From assembly GCA_947172415.1 (NCBI GenBank), contig OX359191.1, positions 7,115,130 to 7,179,129 of the forward strand: DNA of 64,000 nt, given 5' to 3'. A program made the translations under genes and the position numbers. Of this stretch, positions 49,001 through 58,556 are shown in pieces; the first letter of the stretch is position 1; the number at the start of each line of letters is the position of its first letter. Source of the stretch: Chondrosia reniformis (lineage: Eukaryota; Porifera; Demospongiae; Chondrillida; Chondrillidae). The notes under the pieces were generated by a model, which saw nothing but the letters and a program-made list of their open reading frames with translations, searched no databases and was not told the DNA's origin.

Positions 49001-52000
49001 GAGTTAATTACACAACTCCAAATGCTAAGTGACCAAAGTCTTATCTTTGTCGGGAGACTGAAGTTAAATATCATTGAAAGACAACAAATGACTATTAGAC
49101 AAGTCTCCCTAAGTAACAAATCTGGTATCTACCAACACAAGTTGTATCCCTTAACACTTACCTACACTATATCTCTATACCCAATAAGTATATGTATATT
49201 ATCCAACACTTACAGTACAACAATACTTACTTGTTATACAGAGAAGTGTCTTACCTTGTTCTTGTGGTACACATTAGCTTTACGTTCCTCTGTCAGATGT
49301 TGTACTACTTGTAACTGACCTTCCAGACAGGCTAGCAGTAGAGCTGTGTTACCATACTAAAGTAAGACACAATGCAAATTAAATTAATCAAATTAATACA
49401 GTCAATTGTTAAGAACTGTATATGTACGTACATAGATACAAATGTAATAGAAATCATTAATAATGATAATATTAATAATATTAATAATTAATAGTCACTA
49501 AACACTACAAATTGATTATCATTGTTAATAGCCATAGACAGCTGTTTCCTTATTAGGACTCATCAATATGGCATACAATGGAAGTTTGAGTGGTTAGTCT
49601 GCTAATAAGTACTCTCAAAAGCAAAAAAAGCTTGTGGTTTCCTTATCAGCAGATAAGGTGGCTAGGGGGAGACTCTGGTTCCCATCAAGCGAACTTCGGT
49701 TCCACCCATTTGCTCATTGCGCTCCTCAGTGGGCAGGGTAATATCCAGAGTTCAATGATGATACTGATGCTTTAGGATCTGCGTTAGATCTTAAAGTTCC
49801 CCTATTATTTTTCCTTAGGGTTTAACTGTTAGTGACTCCTGATCACAGGTAAACGCTTTAAACTTGCAGTCTTTTCTCATTATATGCACTTTCAGTATAT
49901 AATTCATTTTATAATCTATACCATGTTAGAATTAATGAAGATATTTCAATTAATAATATATTCAAATTATCTATAATCCATAGTGTTTACAAGTTTCAAA
50001 TATTATCACAAAACAACCTATGAGTTATTTATTGTACTATATTGGTTAAACTTATATACGTACATATGTAGTAAAATAAATATACGTATATAGGTAACTA
50101 AAGAGTTGTGTACTTTACGTAGCACAGTACACTCACTACATTTTCTTCTTCCACATTGTGCCCTGCTTCCAACAAGAGCTTCAAGACCTCCAAATCTCCA
50201 CTTCTACCAGCTTGTAGCAAAGACTATTAGTTTGGGATCAAGTAAGGAATCTGAATCATGAATTGAATGTAGATTATACATAATATAAGTCTTATATACA
50301 ATATGTATGTACGGTACAGGTCAAAAGAAACTTGGCGATTTCCGCAAGGGTTTGTATGGGAATCCGCAAATTTTCTGCGTACTGCTGTACAGCCATTTGC
50401 GGTTTGCCATATCAGCATCTGCGGTTATCGTCAGCGATGTTTGTAAACAAACGAACAATACGTACGTACGTAAGGTGTCGATAGGGAAGCCATGCAATCT
50501 ACGAAGAAAATTTATACGTTACGTATGTCGAGCATTTCGATCTGTACCTATGTATAAGTATCGTCAAAATAAATAATACGAAAGTATGTAGTCAACAATA
50601 AAATAATTAATACAATGTATACAAACGTACGTACGTATAATAAAGAAACTGAGTCTAAAAGTGTATGTAAATTCCTATTAATGCCCCGAAGGTTCCCCGT
50701 TTACCTCTACCACAATCGGTAGAACTTTCTCAAGGTGATCTATGTACCTTGAGCAAACTTCAGGTGTCATCTTTTTCCAATAAAGTTTGATGCCTTCTTT
50801 TAGCTCAGCAAGATTCTTCGGCTTATGACGATCACGGAGAAAGGTCTTCATTGAACCCCAAACTTTCTCTATGGGATTTAGATCCGGACTCTCTGCTGGA
50901 CTTTTCCACCATCTTACTCTGTTATCCATGAAATAAGTTTGAATATAACGGCTTGTATGTTTTGGGTCATTATCCTGATAGAGGCGATGACTTTGAGGAT
51001 ACTTCTCCCTAATAAAGGGTAGCAGTGAGGCTGTAAGGATGTCTCCATATCTTGTGGCTGTCATCGTCCCGTCAAATATAACAATAGAAGTAGCTCCTCT
51101 CCTTGATATACCAGCCCATACATGCACTTTAGGGGGATGCTTGTGTTTGTATTTTAGCTTCCTGGGAGCTCCTCGTTTCCTAAAGCATTTCCTCCTGTGC
51201 CTGTCAAGTTGAAAGGTTGACTCATCGGTGAAGATGACATCATTGAACTGCTCCTGCTCTGCTAGTCTTTCCTTGCACCATTCCAATCGTTTTTCTTTGT
51301 TGGCATCTCTAATTGCTTGGCAATATCGTGCAGTCGTGAAGGTCCATCCGAGGTCTAGTCTAGCCCTTGCTATGGTTCTAACAGAGTACGCTATAGATGT
51401 CTCACCAAATTTTCTTTGCAATAGGTCCATCAAATCGGAGGCTGTCAGTTCATCATTGACTACCATCTTATCATCTATATACTTATAATGCGCCTTGGGT
51501 ATTTTCGTCACACGACCACTTTTAGGTCGATCTTCACAGCTTCCAGTTTCCTTCCATCGGGCAAGAGTATTCAAAACAGTTTGCTTTGTTGTATAGATTC
51601 TTTCAATTGCTAAAAGTTTTAAAATATTGGATGCTGACCCTTTACTTTGGAGATGGAGAGACACAATTCTTTCTCTTTGATACTTAGTTAATGGCATAGT
51701 TTATTACTGGAAACTCATACGTATTATTCATTATCATTATTCATATTATTTATAGAATATTACAGGATACTCATATTATTTAATTCGCCAATCAAAACTC
51801 TACGATTAAACACTGAGGTCCGCCGAAAGAATCTGTGAAAATCCTCGGAATTCGTATAGATTCGCAGATTAACACCTATATTCTGAGGATTTTCACAGAT
51901 TCCTTCGGCGGACCTCAGTGTTATTTAATTCGCCAATCAAAACTCTACGATAAAACACTGAGGTCCGCCGAAAGAATCTGTGAAAATCCTCGGAATTCGT

Positions 52001-55000
52001 ATAGATTCGCAGATTAACACCTATATTCTGAGGATTTTCACAGATTCCTTCGGCGGACCTCAGTGTTTTATCGTAGAGTTTTGATTGGCGAATTAAATAA
52101 CATGAGTATCCTGTAATATTCTATAAATATTCGTACATGCATTTGGTAATCATTGCGATTAGAAGAAGCAATTAAGAGCGAGATGGCAAGCAAAATTATG
52201 GTAGAATGGATCGAAGGAAGGGCAGCTGGCAAAAGATCGTATGTAACAAGAAACAGTATCAAAGAAGGAACTGTAGCTCCTGGAAAAACTGTTAGCATGA
52301 TTTGGGGAAAGTCAAGAAGAGTTTATGATGCGATTATAGTGGAAGATATGCTGACATCTCCCGAAATCCCAGTTCAGTCTACCTCATCAAGAGCCAAAGA
52401 CACAGCTGAGGATGATTTCCTCTTTGAAATGGGTAGCCCAATTGCAACCTCTGAGCCCAAAGAAAGGCAACATAACTGTACTCAGTCTGAAGCTATTATT
52501 CAGAAGCTAATTGATATGGTATCGGATTTAAAAGACACAGCATCTGATTTAAGAGATACTACAGAAAGACATTATTCCAGATTACTTGCTCGTATGGATG
52601 CTTTTGAGAGATCTATGGAGGAAGTCAAAGAAAAGATTGTGGCGCAAGGTCTAAATAGCAACAGCTGCATACCTGAACCAGCAAATAGCACCTCCTTCTT
52701 CGATGGATTTTCTTCATCTCCTTATTATGAACCACTAGCTGTTGTTAACCCTCCACTGCAGGTACCAAACAGCCACCAATACATGTTTCCACTGCAGGAT
52801 ATGACCAACAAGCACCCAAGGACTGAGGACTCAGGGCAAAATGTAATTCCAGAAGAGGTAATTATGCAGGCAATGCAGTGCTGCAAGTCCAGAAGAAATT
52901 TGGCTGGGAGATTGTGTAACAAAATATTTCCTGAAGCAGTAAGGCAAGCAAGTAATTGTAGAGGAGTTCTAGGGAAGAGACCTCTCAATCCAGCGACAGT
53001 AAAGGCAATTTATACAGTTTGCTTAAAAAAATTTCCCTTAGACAGATTTGAGACGAATCTGCAGGCTGAAAAGGAGATGAGGAATGCTATTGATGAAGCA
53101 TGCAGGAAGACAAAGAAAACATTCCAAGAAGCAAACAATGAATTTTAGTTTTTTTTTACGTTATATGTACATCTATGTGGCATATTTAATCGATTATCGA
53201 TTCAATTTCTATTGTCCTTGAGTAATGATCGACTGGCATTTCGTACGTAGTTGAAGGATTACGATTACGAGGATGACGATTATAGACTACGAATTGTATT
53301 CGTCATTTATAAATTCGTTACGGACGTATATATACCATGTACGCATACGGACAAGGAACATTAGAAGTCTACGTGTCTAAAAAACGCATATACGTATATA
53401 CGTACGTACGTATGTACGTATTCGCAAATTTCCGCACTTGCAGCTTTCCTCAGTTGCTCTCCCAAAATCCCTCAGACAGCTGCGTGGCCAACTGCAGACG
53501 GTGGCGTTGTCCAACAGCGGAAAAATGCAAAAATCGCCAAGTTTCTTTTGACCTGTACCGTATGCATGTACACAAATACAGTCATGGCTGTTTAGTATGG
53601 CCTTTGATAATCCAGTTCCCTCGATATCAGGCTGACTTTTCAGGGAAACGAGTCTTAATAGTATAATTTTGTACATGTGAAACCAGCCCTTGGTTTACCT
53701 TTTGTATATCTACATATACGAAATTGACAAGTTAATCTAATGAATATTAGCCGACCTACTGCCAAACGATTTTGGTCTGCAAAGTATGCTGATTTAGTAT
53801 GTGCACTGGAAATGTACCAGTCAGTGATAAAGTATTACTTTTAAAGTAGTGTGTGTTTTGTACTAAGAAAGAGCGCTTTGTTAGTTTATTCATACAATAA
53901 TCTTACAATCATGGTTATGTCATGGTGTCAGGGTGACATTTTATAGACTTTCTTAATCCAGCAATGTTTGGAGAAACCAATGCAGTCGGATTGAACAGTC
54001 ATGACTGTATTACATATAATCAATCAATCACACACATGGTGATCTGTATACGTATATACTATAACAAATGTACACTTTCAATTCCTTATATGGTCAATAT
54101 TTATTGTAATGGATGGGAATGGAATAAGAACTGTATACATCTGCAAAACCTACTCCTTTCTTCTTCTTTCTGGACAGAGATCCTTCCTTCTTAGTAGCAT
54201 AGTCCCAAAGTTCCTTCAACTGTAAAAGTAGCTTTCCAAACTTGTTTGAGACAATTTCATAGTAAACTGTAACAGCTTTAATCACAGCATCACAAGTATA
54301 TGTCTCTTTCAGTTCCTAGAAGAGGTGGAAAAGAAATTAAAATATTCTGCTAGCTGAACATAAAGCCTAATTGTACAGTTTTAGAATTGCATTTGTCACA
54401 TGTTGGTATGTACGTATGTACGTACATGCATAAACACATTATTTCTATATAGACTACCTCAATACTGCCTTCTTCTGACTTAAGACTTTTCTTCAGATTA
54501 ACTATCATTTTAAAATCTGCCAAATCTTCTGATTCACTTAAACTCTTCATTTTCTCTTCTACTTGAGATAAAATGGCTGCCTTTGGTTCAATTTGCAGCT
54601 GGTATTTGTAGAACTTGTCTTTTATCAAAGAAACCTTTCAAGTAAAGATATGTATGTTAAATAAATTCATAAATTACAAATTAGCATTCCAAATATTATG
54701 TAAATCATTTGGTTATTATTCACATAGGTAACAGAGGAGTGGCAGTGGTCACCATAGCAACTAGGTATAAGCTATATATATAATGTCTACATGCACATAC
54801 AACAATATATAAATAAGTATCAGGTTGTATATATACTATATCCACAGACCCAAAGAATACAATTTGTACATTGTGTAGTCACTACTTACAACATCCTCCT
54901 CTGATATGGTTTGCTTTTCTTCCTCTTTCTCACGACTGGATTTCTCTTCAAGTTGCTTCTTCATTGACTCCACCTTCTCAACCAAGTCTACATCCACCAG

Positions 55001-57392
55001 CTGCAAACAGACACAGACAGGTTAATACTTACATTGGTGAAGAATACAATCATTTAGAGTGAGTGTGCTACTGTCAATCTCACTTCTTCCAACTGCTTCA
55101 CTTCTCCTCTACATTTCAACAACTCTTCCCTTGTTCTCTTCAACTCATTCTGTGACTGACTCAGTTCTTCTTCTTTGGCTCTCAGTTTAGTCTTTAGAGC
55201 ATGAAGCTCCACCATTGTCATGTGGTGCATTCCCTCCATACTCTTCATCTCTGCCTTATGTTTCTCTCTGGACTGAGTTGGAGTTTTCTGAGTAAAGGCA
55301 ATCACATACGACCTAACCATACGACCAACAGCTATGCAACTGAACCACAACTACTATGATAAGACCTTAATTAGAATACAGTGGAACCCCTATAATCCGG
55401 ACACTTTGGGACATTCCTAAACTGTTGAATACAAACCACAGACTATATTGCTATAACTAATAATTCCTTGTATACCATATACAGTGGACATCACTGCTAA
55501 GACTATCACTGGGACAGAATCAAAGTGGTCCATATACTGATTTGGTGGGATAAACTAATATGCAAGTGGGAGGCAAGAGATACAAATATGGCACAGTCAT
55601 TAATTAGCACAAATTTAATATTATGTTAATTGTCTTACACACTGTAACGATGTACTCACTGAAGGAACATGCAGAGTTCCAAGTTGAACATCAATGGCAA
55701 AGTAGCCAAACACGATTGCCTTCTCAACTCCAAACTCTCTCAACTGACACACATGTGACAGGAGGATTGGAGCAATCATCACCCCAGCCTCCTTCATCAG
55801 TCGGAACATCACCATGGTGCAGCCTTCAACAAATCCCTCAAAGAGAACTCGATCGATACCAAGGATTTCTATCAAGTAGAACTGCAAGCGAAACAGCTCA
55901 GCCAACATATACTGACCTGGTTCCTGATTGACTTTCAATCCCAAGTGGGCATGGTTGCCATCAGCAGGAAGCTCTGCTCTTTCCCTTTGAAACTTTCCAA
56001 GTGCTTCTGTGGCAAACTTGATAACATCAAAGTTGTGGTCAGAAATGGATTCCTTGAGAGCTTCTGTTTCTCCTATAGCCTTTGCAGCATCAGCAATAAG
56101 GCGCACATCCAAGGGACTGCTCCACAAGTAGATGTAGTCGAGGATATCATCTTCTTCCAATGGAATGTCTACTGGAATCTGGCTGCTGAAATGACCTTTA
56201 ATTCCAATGCGGACTTCACGACGAAGGCTTTTCAACTGCTTGTCAGATAGGTCTGAGAGACACCTTCCCAATTTCCCATGTATTGAAGTGTAGTTTTCTT
56301 TAAGCGTAAATGCTCCTGGATATTTTAAGAGTTCCCTTCGATCCTCAAAGGCTTTAATGACGGGTTTCCAGGTGTCAATCTCTGAGATGTCGGAAAGTGG
56401 AGGTGTTGACTGAGCTACCGTAGCTGATGGAGGCGTTACTGGCTTGGGAGGTGTGGCATCTGAATTGAATTGATTGAATTGAATTGAAATAATTTTATCC
56501 CAAAAAGGAATGGATTACATAAAAGGCAAATGCCTATAAAAAACATGCTCCCCGGCAAAAGAAATATATATAGGAATCTAAGGATGAGTCAAGCACATAC
56601 AATGCATACAATGATATATTTATATATATTTGCAAGAATATTGAGTAGTGGCATTAGAATAGTTAGGTACTGAAAGAAGCCCAAATGACTGACCAGTTTC
56701 ATGCCAATGTATATGAACCTATTCCAATAGAATACCATGCAATGGTCCATATCATAACAATCACATAACTTTGACATTATTTAATGTATATATCCTCCTG
56801 GTAAATAACTTACTTGCTAAATATTTATTAATTAGTTCCGCTAGCTCTTTATGGTTACCACGAGAAGTGTCCTCCTTAAGTGCAGTAGACAGATGTTTTA
56901 ACTTCTTCTCATCCGGATCAACAACTAAAATCTCATAGAGAGCTTTGTTGGCTTTTCCTAATTCCGGTACCTGCGAACCGACTCGCTCCAGTTCGCCAGT
57001 AGTGATAGCACCGAGTTGATGAAGACGAGTTGACACTCTACGAACATCACAGTTGTTTACCAACTGATCGTGTATTTGCTGGATGAAAGAGCGAATTTGG
57101 TCTGTAAGTAGCTGCGACGATTGCTCTACATATGTATGTACAAACAGGAAAAGTGTAAGTTTCGAGCGAATGCAACTGCTGTAAAACTTATGAAACTTAA
57201 AACTTAAACTAAAACTTAAAAATTACGTACGTATACGTATATAGACTATGGTTGAATTACTTGTACGTACTAGCACATCTGGAAAAGGTACAATTACATT
57301 ATTCAGGGATATCATAATCAGTTGTACGGACTCTAAAATTCAATGATACAGAGACATGATGATCTCTAGACACACTACCTACCTGCAGACAT
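34090..57392 (-). CDS. A3: CARD-like / conserved module / coiled coil / ankyrin protein, three ankyrin modules
   Basis: Exons are 57392-57383, 57125-56814, 56459-55660, 55287-55084, 55000-54890, 54634-54458, 54315-54154, 50223-50137, 49356-49255, 48689-48474, 47706-47605, 47238-47137, 42566-42351, 41508-41407, 41040-40939, 36405-36190, 35860-35759, 35468-35367 and 34278-34090. They total 3414 nt, 1137 residues, with no stop despite introns holding two Tc1 elements, a Harbinger and Penelope pieces. Domains run CARD-like (~10-105), unrecognised module (~115-370), coiled coil (~375-560), then about 16 ankyrin repeats. The exon 3 acceptor lies in a LINE-like tail. It diverges from K3. It is probably a cytoplasmic signalling protein; the ligand is unknown. 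Confidence 0.85.
34325..34486. mobile_element. Hairpin MITE, A3 copy
   Basis: This is the homologue of 1585-1746 in the intron before the last A3 exon. The right end is slightly diverged (GGAAAACCGACCC). Confidence 0.6.
36700..36890 (-). pseudogene. Relic of the terminal ankyrin exon inside A3
   Basis: The minus strand keeps an AG acceptor and the start of the terminal exon (YGNSALHFACHKGH) and then breaks off. A second relic lies at about 42755-42830. They mark where the duplicated ankyrin block ended, next to each Penelope fragment. Confidence 0.6.
36890..37534 (-). mobile_element. Penelope-like GIY-YIG fragment, copy 2
   Basis: It has the same motifs (IYSITC, SYIGQTG, LGEHRR) and the same end hairpin as 16310-16960. 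It sits in the equivalent A3 intron, so it was carried by module duplication. It is a fragment only. Confidence 0.75.
37836..39420 (+). CDS. BEN-domain accessory protein of Tc1 element 1
   Basis: Exons are 37836-38063, 38142-38180, 38278-38319 and 38392-39420, all GT-AG and in phase, giving 445 residues. The N-terminal ~55 residues (VEWLESR ... YSAKVLDL) match the start of the element 2 protein and look like a small beta-rich domain. A Lys-rich linker, a long Pro/Ser/Thr-rich region and three to four PTCACTPR repeats (38934-39023) follow. The C-terminal ~95 residues fit a BEN domain (NLAVLLSRKAF, ALSPSRLDAIKRAI, FKQAINESCRRL). BEN domains bind DNA or chromatin proteins. A role in element regulation or targeting is an inference. 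Exons 2 and 3 are duplicates of one another. Confidence 0.75.
38934..39023 (+). repeat. 24-bp coding tandem repeat
   Basis: The unit CCTACTTGTGCTTGCACTCC plus four bases is repeated about four times and encodes PTCACTPR. Confidence 0.8.
39520..39640. repeat. AT-rich 22-bp tandem repeat
   Basis: Units built from TAGTAATATAAAAA are repeated about five times between the convergent stop codons of element 1. The long hydrophobic minus-strand frame over it is low complexity and not a gene. Confidence 0.75.
39661..40680 (-). CDS. Tc1/mariner transposase of element 1, 339 aa
   Basis: Full-length DDE transposase that would cut and paste the element at TA sites. N-terminal paired-type helix-turn-helix (RQRIVFLKTDGKTVGEI, then TVRRWIQRW). 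Catalytic residues are D in WTDES, D in QDNDPKHTS and E in LNPIERVW, with 34 residues between the last two (DD34E). The length is normal for the family (about 340). The start ATG is at 40680 and the stop TGA at 39663-39661. No frame damage is seen. It converges with the BEN gene. Confidence 0.95.
   Translation of the reverse strand: MPRRLNPYVRQRIVFLKTDGKTVGEIVGILSEEGFPTTAQTVRRWIQRWETGEGLQDFRRSGRRPKITAEMGVFLNNRLKEDDELSSRELAYLLNKEYSIIISSSAIRAHLRQNLKWKVVRTRFGPMISETNKINRKAFALKCLQSKDEFNDVIWTDESSVQLRRHADYMRVQVGKERMLKPQAKHALKVNVWAGISKRGATKICIFDSIMDADLYIEILKDHLLPFLKDTFADGYKFMQDNDPKHTSKKAKQFYIDEKINWWKTPASSADLNPIERVWKELKHYLARQVKPLSKEELVQGIQQFWRLKMSITKCIKYISHTHSVLPLIVAKEGGITGE
41686..41755. repeat. 13-bp minisatellite in A3
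   Basis: About five to six units of AGTACATACAACT. It is homologous to the array at 14215-14290. Confidence 0.75.
41862..42046 (+). other. Exon-like cassette antisense to A3, copy 3
   Basis: This is the best preserved copy. From the TTTTACAG acceptor to the GTAATT donor the frame is open (TPTLEITPPPLTQ ... EDPFVDLDED ... DKDQH). It contains a DPF tripeptide, a motif known in clathrin-adaptor ligands, but that is weak evidence. The family is not recognised. Confidence 0.5.
43961..44907 (+). pseudogene. Harbinger Myb/SANT-like accessory gene, broken
   Basis: It starts at ATG 43961-43963 with a Myb-like helix (RTWTDDEVTALLSIW). The frame shifts near 44012 into EHLEKTYKSAIDRL ... NFKWFWELHFVM, and again near 44170-44220. 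A TAG at 44641-44643 separates the 18-bp repeat region and KKRKL basic stretch from a coiled-coil/Pro-rich C-terminus ending DDGEDEE. Harbinger Myb-like proteins escort the transposase to DNA, so loss of frame implies a non-autonomous copy. Confidence 0.8.
44299..44546 (+). repeat. 18-bp coding minisatellite (PSTQTG/PSTQPG)
   Basis: About 13 tandem units of CCATCCACGCAAACGGGG lie inside the Harbinger Myb-like gene. Long minus-strand frames across it are artefacts of the repeat length being a multiple of three. Confidence 0.9.
44983..46253 (-). pseudogene. PIF/Harbinger transposase, one frameshift
   Basis: The start is MAYENF at 46253. The nuclease motifs are visible: GAIDGSHI (first D), GWPGSVHDARV, LGDPAYP (second D) and VVENAFGRLKGRW (E). 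The frame changes by one base near 45430, between YRKCES and WTRTLCGTP. After that the second frame runs to TAG at 44985-44983. Otherwise the length is near full (~420 residues). Confidence 0.85.
47982..48169 (+). other. Exon-like cassette antisense to A3, copy 4
   Basis: This is the fourth copy of the block at 14375-14548, with the same splice-like borders, between A3 ankyrin exons. Confidence 0.5.
49531..49850 (-). repeat. Intronic repeat with hammerhead-like motif (A3 copy)
   Basis: Minus strand 49572-49531 reads GCCATA, UUGAUGA, short stem, AAAC, AGCUGUC, UAUGGC. It is homologous to the A1 and A2 intronic copies. Confidence 0.45.
50678..51697 (-). CDS. Tc1/mariner transposase of element 2, 339 aa
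   Basis: Full-length DD34E transposase. N-terminal helix-turn-helix region (MPLTKYQRERIVSLHLQSKG), GRVTKIP linker, catalytic D in FTDESTFQLDRH, D in QDNDPKHTSR and E in LNPIEKVW, with 34 residues between the last two. The start ATG is at 51697. It has the same length as the element 1 enzyme but is clearly diverged. It diverges from the BEN gene across the palindromic spacer. Confidence 0.95.
   Translation of the reverse strand: MPLTKYQRERIVSLHLQSKGSASNILKLLAIERIYTTKQTVLNTLARWKETGSCEDRPKSGRVTKIPKAHYKYIDDKMVVNDELTASDLMDLLQRKFGETSIAYSVRTIARARLDLGWTFTTARYCQAIRDANKEKRLEWCKERLAEQEQFNDVIFTDESTFQLDRHRRKCFRKRGAPRKLKYKHKHPPKVHVWAGISRRGATSIVIFDGTMTATRYGDILTASLLPFIREKYPQSHRLYQDNDPKHTSRYIQTYFMDNRVRWWKSPAESPDLNPIEKVWGSMKTFLRDRHKPKNLAELKEGIKLYWKKMTPEVCSRYIDHLEKVLPIVVEVNGEPSGH
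51739..52137. promoter_or_regulatory. Palindromic hub between the divergent genes of element 2
   Basis: Two tandem units (about 51800-51922 and 51940-52067) each fold as a hairpin with arms ACTGAGGTCCGCCGAAAG and its complement. A wider inverted repeat (ATTCGCCAATCAAAACTCTA and complement, then CAGGATACTCAT) brackets both. It sits exactly between the two start codons, so a shared promoter or binding-site cluster is likely. A nested MITE is the alternative. Confidence 0.65.
52183..53148 (+). CDS. BEN-domain accessory protein of Tc1 element 2, 321 aa
   Basis: Single exon from ATG 52183 (MASKIMVEWIEGR) to TAG 53146-53148. An earlier in-frame TTG at 52153 is not needed. The N-terminal ~60 residues match the element 1 protein (VEWxExR ... 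YDAIIVEDM). A coiled coil follows (~residues 105-160, DLKDTASDLRDTTERHYSRL). The C-terminal BEN domain spans ~220-310 (NLAGRLCNKIFPEAVRQ, PLNPATVKAIYTVCLKKFP, MRNAIDEACRK). The shared N-terminal and BEN layout suggests common descent of the two accessory genes, despite different gene order. Confidence 0.8.
   Translation: MASKIMVEWIEGRAAGKRSYVTRNSIKEGTVAPGKTVSMIWGKSRRVYDAIIVEDMLTSPEIPVQSTSSRAKDTAEDDFLFEMGSPIATSEPKERQHNCTQSEAIIQKLIDMVSDLKDTASDLRDTTERHYSRLLARMDAFERSMEEVKEKIVAQGLNSNSCIPEPANSTSFFDGFSSSPYYEPLAVVNPPLQVPNSHQYMFPLQDMTNKHPRTEDSGQNVIPEEVIMQAMQCCKSRRNLAGRLCNKIFPEAVRQASNCRGVLGKRPLNPATVKAIYTVCLKKFPLDRFETNLQAEKEMRNAIDEACRKTKKTFQEANNEF
55379..55415. mobile_element. Solo terminal fragment of a pogo-like element
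   Basis: CAGTGGAACCCCTATAATCC at 55379 resembles a pogo/Tigger terminus and is found only in the A3 intron. No partner end is seen. Confidence 0.4.
56460..56595 (-). mobile_element. LINE-like 3' tail at the A3 exon 3 acceptor
   Basis: On the minus strand the block ends GGGATAAAATTATTTCAATT and then repeats of CAATT, the style of CR1/L2-type tails. It is absent from A1, A2 and A2b. It abuts exon 3 (56459), so the TTCAATTCAG at its end now serves as the splice acceptor. Confidence 0.55.
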
Positions 57393-57723
57393 TTTGTCAG
57401 CCGCGGCCACACCCATAAAAATACTATTATATGATTAGCTATAGGGATAGCTACTCAATTTAACGTCTTATATGTATATCAGTAAGTTAACCCTCCTACT
57501 CACATAGATATACCACACTATAGTTAAATATAAAACACAAGTTACTGTGGGAATGGCAGTGCTTGTTATAAGTGACTAGCACATCTGGAAAATGTACTAT
57601 TACATTATTCAGGGACATCATAATCAGTTGTGATGCAATCATGTCTATTTACCTTATAAGTAGCAGATAGTAAAATCATTGTCTATTCTACTAGACAAAA
57701 AGATAATTAATGATGTAACTTTA
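57393..57723. other. Upstream region of A3
   Basis: Homologous to 24456-24776 and 27903-28250. It carries the repeated ACATCTGGAAAA...ATTCAGGGA block twice and no clear promoter motif. Confidence 0.5.
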
Positions 57724-57855
57724 TCATTCTTTCCGTTTCAATACTGTTAAAAAGGCATCTTTAGGAAGTTCAATTTTTCCCAGTTGCTTCATTCTCTTTT
57801 TGCCTTCTTTTTGTTATTCAAGTAGCTTACGTTTCCTTGTAATATCACCTCCGTA
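57724..57855 (-). pseudogene. Relic last exon of a GUF1/LepA-like gene, K3 side
   Basis: This 132-nt block after an AG acceptor on the minus strand encodes [13 protein letters not shown], then a stop at codon 14, then [20 protein letters not shown] and FLTVLKRKE with TGA. Length is identical to 28251-28382, but the two copies carry different nonsense changes, so they decayed independently. Confidence 0.75.
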
Positions 57856-58556
57856 CTATGGGTACAGAGTAATAATATTGAGACTGAAAGATGGCCACTC
57901 CCACACACACACACTCTCACACTCCACCCACTCTCCCTTACACATTTCATTTGTACATACAAACTAGATAGCAACCTTACACATTTAGCTGTTACATCTT
58001 TCCTGAGTGGTTTCACACTATGTAAGAGAAGGTGGCAGCCATTACATGTCAATAAGATCAATATAACATAATAATTACAACAGAGCGCTCACGTTTCCCT
58101 AGCAATGACCCTTCCACCAATGGAAGCCTGTATTGCAACTTCATAGAGCTGCCTGAAAGAACACAGTATTCAGTGGTAAGAATAAAGAAGTGTATGCATT
58201 AGAGACTTGCCTGTGAATCACTTCACTCAGTCTCTGACAAAGAGATTTTCCAACTTAATAGTCCTTTGATCTGTGTACTATGGTTGCCATGACATCAACA
58301 GGTACTCCATTCAGTAGTATGTTCATCTTTTTGATGATATCTTTAGAGATAAGAAAGCATATAGGCTTCTGAACTAAAAGCTGAAAAAACGTTAGTTACC
58401 TTGAATATAAATTATGCCAATTCTCTATAAGTGTATATAAATGCATGTTTTGTGTAAACAGAAAAAATAGCCTAGACTTAAATGTATGTAGTTTCAACTT
58501 GTGGAGCTGGATTTTACAATGAGCAGTTCCTGTTCCCTTTTCCCTACTCTGATCAG

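Larger units (their letters stand above)
50312..53560. mobile_element. Tc1/mariner element 2 with BEN-domain accessory gene (3249 bp)
   Basis: It has inverted ends CGGTACAGGTCAAAAGAAAC (~30 bp), flanked by TA (50310-50311, 53561-53562). The empty site is preserved in A1 and A2 (ATGTATGTATGCATG). It holds two divergent genes, transposase (-, 51697-50678) and BEN (+, 52183-53148), around a large palindrome (51739-52137). Both frames are open. The ends and transposase differ strongly from element 1. Confidence 0.92.
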
